NCBI GenBank assembly: GCA_030038715.1
Contig: JASHSO010000425.1
Coordinates: forward strand, 1-8,484
Direction of reading: 5' to 3'
DNA length: 8,484 nt
From: Streptosporangiaceae bacterium
Lineage (GTDB): Bacteria; Actinomycetota; Actinomycetes; Streptosporangiales; Streptosporangiaceae
How positions within the stretch are numbered: position 1 is the first letter of the stretch; every line of letters starts with the position of its first letter. Positions 6,583 to 8,484 of this stretch are shown here, in pieces. The position numbers and the translations under genes are program-made. The notes beneath the pieces were generated by a model that was not told where the DNA came from, ran no database searches, and worked only from the letters and a program-made list of their open reading frames with translations.

Positions 6583-6612
6583 TTGACACTCGGCAACGTG
6601 GCCGGGTAGATT
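6583..6612 (+). promoter_or_regulatory. pobA: Predicted sigma-70/HrdB-type promoter of pobA
   Basis: TTGACA (6583-6588) is a perfect -35 box. After 18 bp comes TAGATT (6607-6612), which keeps the key T, A and final T of the -10 box. The start of transcription is expected near 6618-6620, giving a leader of about 110 nt before GTG 6728. It is the best promoter match I find in the window and separates pobA from the importer operon. Confidence 0.65.
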
Positions 6613-6621
6613 TGTCGCGTT

Positions 6622-6642
6622 CGACCACGTAACTAGTGTTCG
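6622..6642. promoter_or_regulatory. Inverted repeat at the pobA transcription start, candidate repressor operator
   Basis: CGACCAC (6622-6628) and GTGTTCG (6636-6642) are inverted copies with one mismatch and a 7-bp spacer. The element lies about 10 bp behind the -10 box, roughly +3 to +24, where a bound repressor would block initiation or escape. GTTCG also occurs as a direct repeat at 6619-6623 and 6638-6642, 19 bp apart. A PobR-like IclR repressor is the obvious candidate binder, but that is inferred from position. Confidence 0.45.
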
Positions 6643-6717
6643 TGTGGCGCACAGGGGAGCGGCCGGGCCCGTTTGGTATGGTCCTGAGCGACGCGTAGCG
6701 CGCCGGCAGAGCTCGGC

Positions 6718-6725
6718 AGAGGAAG
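6718..6725 (+). promoter_or_regulatory. Ribosome binding site deciding the pobA start
   Basis: AGAGGAAG with core GAGG (6719-6722) lies 5 nt before GTG 6728. It selects this GTG over an in-frame GTG at 6644 that would add 28 residues not found in the enzyme family. Confidence 0.8.
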
Positions 6726-6727
6726 AC

Positions 6728-7942
6728 GTGCACACTCGCACTCAGGTAGGCATTGTCGGCGGTGGCCCGGCTGGGCTTCTGCTCTCACACCTGCTTCACC
6801 TGCGCGGCATCGAGTCGGTTCTGGTCGAGATCCGCAGCCGGGACTACTGCGAGGCCAGGCAGCGGGCCGGCGTGCTAGAGGACGGTAGCGTCGCGCTGCT
6901 GCGGGAGGCCGGCCTAGCCGAACGGCTGGACCGGGAGGGTCTCGTCCATGGCGGCATCTACCTGCAGTTCGACGGCCAGCGGCGGCACATCGACTTCCGC
7001 GACCTGACCGGCGGCCGGACCGTTACGGTGTATGCCCAGACCGAGGTGGTCAAGGACTTGATCAACCGTCGCCTCACTGACGGCGGGACGCTCGAGTTCA
7101 GCGTGACTGGCACCGAGGTCGACGACCTGGCAACCGACAGACCGGTACTCCGATACACCGACGCCAAGGGCAGCCGGCACGAGCTGACCTGCGATGCGAT
7201 CGCTGGCTGTGACGGCTTCCACGGCATCTGCCGGCCCGCGATCCCGCCCGGCGTGCAGACCACTTGGGAACGGGACTACCCCTACGCCTGGCTCGGCATC
7301 CTGGCTAGCGTGCCGCCTTCGACTGAGGAACTCATCTACGCCCATCATCGCAATGGCTTCGCCCTGCATAGCCTGCGCAGCCCCGCTGTCAGCCGCCTCT
7401 ACCTGCAGGTACGCCCGGACGAGGACATCGCAGCGTGGCCGGACGATCGGATATGGGCCGAGCTATCCCGGCGGTTCGAGCTGCCGGGGTGGACGCTGCA
7501 GACCGGTCCGGTGCTCGAGAAGGGCATCACGCCGATGCGGAGCTTCGTCAGCGCACCTATGCGCTACGGCAGGCTGTTCCTGGCTGGCGATGCCGCCCAC
7601 ATCGTGCCGCCGACTGGTGCCAAGGGCCTGAACCTCGCCCTGGCTGATGTCGCGGTGCTGGCTCCGGCGTTGGACGCACTGCTGCGCGGTGACGACCAGC
7701 CTGCGGCAGACTACTCCGCCGCATGCCTGGACCGGGTCTGGCGCTCCACCCATTTCTCCTGGTGGATGACCACGATGCTGCATCGCACGCCGGGCGCCGA
7801 CGAGATGGAGGCGCAGCTTCAGCTATCCCAGCTCCGTTACGTCGTCAGCTCGCGAGCAGCAGCGGCCTCCCTGGCGGAGAACTACACGGGCTTCGCCGTG
7901 CCGACGACCGCTGCGCTGCAGCCTGTGCCCGGAATGCGCTAG
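6728..7942 (+). CDS. pobA: 4-hydroxybenzoate 3-monooxygenase (p-hydroxybenzoate hydroxylase)
   Basis: A 404-residue cytoplasmic FAD monooxygenase of class A that converts 4-hydroxybenzoate, O2 and NAD(P)H to protocatechuate, feeding the beta-ketoadipate pathway. Visible motifs are the FAD-binding GGGPAG (11-16), RAGVLE (46-51), the DG motif CDGFHG (161-166) and the GD motif GDAAHIVPPTGAKGLN (287-302). Aligned by eye to the Pseudomonas fluorescens enzyme, the active-site residues are all kept: Tyr204 (Tyr201), Ser215 (Ser212), Arg217 (Arg214), Tyr225 (Tyr222), Pro295 (Pro293) and Tyr386 (Tyr385). The substrate is therefore very likely 4-hydroxybenzoate itself. In the coenzyme-specificity segment, Arg33-Gln34 of the Pseudomonas enzyme becomes Ile35-Arg36, so NADPH preference may differ. 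The C-terminus is about 10 residues longer than in Pseudomonas. It starts at GTG 6728 behind a good ribosome binding site, has its own promoter, and converges on a DNA-repair gene 44 bp away. Confidence 0.96.
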   Translation: MHTRTQVGIVGGGPAGLLLSHLLHLRGIESVLVEIRSRDYCEARQRAGVLEDGSVALLREAGLAERLDREGLVHGGIYLQFDGQRRHIDFRDLTGGRTVTVYAQTEVVKDLINRRLTDGGTLEFSVTGTEVDDLATDRPVLRYTDAKGSRHELTCDAIAGCDGFHGICRPAIPPGVQTTWERDYPYAWLGILASVPPSTEELIYAHHRNGFALHSLRSPAVSRLYLQVRPDEDIAAWPDDRIWAELSRRFELPGWTLQTGPVLEKGITPMRSFVSAPMRYGRLFLAGDAAHIVPPTGAKGLNLALADVAVLAPALDALLRGDDQPAADYSAACLDRVWRSTHFSWWMTTMLHRTPGADEMEAQLQLSQLRYVVSSRAAAASLAENYTGFAVPTTAALQPVPGMR

Positions 7943-7946
7943 CGCT

Positions 7947-7959
7947 CCGGCTTGGCCGG
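7947..7959. terminator. Short GC hairpin between convergent pobA and glycosylase genes
   Basis: CCGGC (7947-7951) and GCCGG (7955-7959) form a perfect 5-bp stem with a TTG loop in the 44-bp gap between the two convergent stop codons. There is no T-tract on either side. It could act weakly in both directions; the position is the main argument. Confidence 0.25.
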
Positions 7960-7986
7960 CCGAGCAGATCGCGGCCTTCCGGGCGA

Positions 7987-8484
7987 TCAGCTTGGCTGGC
8001 AGCGCGGGCACCAGAAGGTGAGGCGCTCGTCGAGCGCTGCCCCCTGGTCAGCCCGCCGGATGGGCGTGCCGCACCGGCGGCATGGCTCGCCGCCGCGGCC
8101 GTAGACCCAGGTCTGCTCACCGCGTGCGGGATTGCCCGTGGTCACTTGCCCGACGCGGTCCTTGTTCGCATCGAGTAGCCTCCTGGCCAGCTCGACCAGA
8201 GCTGGCAGGTCGCCGGCGGACCCGACCGGCCGCCACGGGCTGATGCCGCGCAGGAACAGCACCTCCGCCTTGTACAGGTTTCCGATGCCGGCCAGGTTGC
8301 CCTGGTCGAGCAGGGCCTCACCGACTGCGCGAGCAGGACCGGCGCTGAGCCTGCGCACGGCCTCGTCGGCATCCCAGTCGGGTCCGAGTAAGTCCGGACC
8401 CAGATGACCGACGGCCTTGTCCTCCGTGCTCGTGCGGATGACCTCGAGGACGCCGAGCTGGTAGCCGACCGCCTGCCACTGCTC
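7987..8484 (-). CDS. Fpg/Nei-family DNA glycosylase/AP lyase, C-terminal part (start beyond window)
   Basis: On the minus strand the frame is open from the right edge to a TGA at 7989-7987, giving 165 visible residues of a base-excision-repair enzyme that removes oxidised bases and nicks the abasic site. The helix-two-turn-helix DNA-binding motif is clear: EALLDQGNLAGIGNLYKAEVL (visible residues 56-76). So is the C-terminal zinc finger, with Cys135-x2-Cys138 and Cys159-x2-Cys162; Arg154 in the finger loop is the residue that usually contacts DNA. The segment GHLGPDLLGPDWDADEAVRRL resembles actinobacterial Nei-type (endonuclease VIII-like) proteins more than MutM, so I favour a Nei/Nei2 assignment without certainty. 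The catalytic N-terminal Pro-Glu lies outside the window. It converges with pobA and has no evident link to aromatic catabolism. An internal GTG at 8358 in this frame is not the start, since family sequence continues upstream of it. Confidence 0.92.
   Translation of the reverse strand, partial: EQWQAVGYQLGVLEVIRTSTEDKAVGHLGPDLLGPDWDADEAVRRLSAGPARAVGEALLDQGNLAGIGNLYKAEVLFLRGISPWRPVGSAGDLPALVELARRLLDANKDRVGQVTTGNPARGEQTWVYGRGGEPCRRCGTPIRRADQGAALDERLTFWCPRCQPS

Larger units (their letters stand above)
6361..6727. other. 367-bp non-coding region between importer operon and pobA
   Basis: No gene is seen; the open frames here are Arg/Pro-rich and lack ribosome binding sites. From left to right it holds a GC hairpin after livM (6369-6395), a 9-bp-period direct repeat of TACCGTGG (6463-6470 and 6472-6479), a second inverted repeat GCCGCC-N10-GGCGGC (6501-6522), the pobA promoter (6583-6612), a dyad at 6622-6642, and an untranslated leader of about 110 nt ending in the pobA ribosome binding site. 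Confidence 0.65.

Noticed and set aside
6644..6727. Upstream GTG start for PobA adding 28 residues
   Set aside because: No ribosome binding site, the extension is not a family feature, and it would lie directly on the candidate operator and close to the predicted transcription start.
6494..6733. Minus-strand open frames in the gap upstream of pobA as a small divergent gene
   Set aside because: No ribosome binding site or recognisable protein features. The frame runs through the promoter region and into pobA.
1..8484. Search for mobile elements, CRISPR arrays, tRNAs and integration sites
   Set aside because: No transposase or integrase motifs, no regularly spaced repeats, and no cloverleaf-like sequence were seen. 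Composition is even apart from the intergenic stretch at 1162-1466.

Overview
This is a high-GC window with the coding habits of an actinomycete: GTG starts, translationally coupled 4-bp gene overlaps, a twin-arginine lipoprotein signal and strong G/C at third codon positions. I cannot name the genus. Seven genes lie on the plus strand and one, cut by the right edge, lies on the minus strand. Nothing looks mobile, and I see no tRNA, rRNA or CRISPR array.

Left part (1-1466): the C-terminal end of one IclR-family regulator is followed after 28 bp by a complete second IclR regulator of the PcaR/PcaU/PobR (beta-ketoadipate) type. A 305-bp non-coding stretch follows. It is less G/C-rich than the genes and carries several small dyads and a TTGACA box, so it probably holds the control region of the transporter operon.

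Centre (1467-6360): a tightly packed five-gene operon encodes a complete ABC importer of the hydrophobic/branched-chain amino-acid (HAAT, Liv) type. Its genes are a Tat-type lipoprotein binding protein, two ATPases (LivG- and LivF-like) and two permeases (LivH- and LivM-like). Neighbouring genes overlap by 8, 4, 4 and 4 bp. A GC-rich hairpin sits just behind the last stop codon.

Right part (6361-8484): a 367-bp non-coding gap contains a recognisable promoter (TTGACA, 18 bp, TAGATT) with a dyad just downstream of the predicted transcription start. It is followed by pobA, encoding 4-hydroxybenzoate 3-monooxygenase. Converging on pobA is a Fpg/Nei-family DNA glycosylase, which looks like an unrelated repair gene at the border of the cluster.

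Taken together, the window reads as a small aromatic-acid uptake and catabolism locus. IclR regulators would sense 4-hydroxybenzoate or a related acid, the ABC importer would bring in an aromatic acid, and PobA would convert 4-hydroxybenzoate to protocatechuate for ring cleavage encoded elsewhere. The enzyme call is firm. The importer substrate and the regulator-target links are inferred from context. The most interesting points are the tandem, unfused IclR pair (the pobA repressor of Streptomyces coelicolor is reported to be a natural fusion of two IclR proteins), the HAAT importer next to pobA, and the candidate operator on the pobA promoter.
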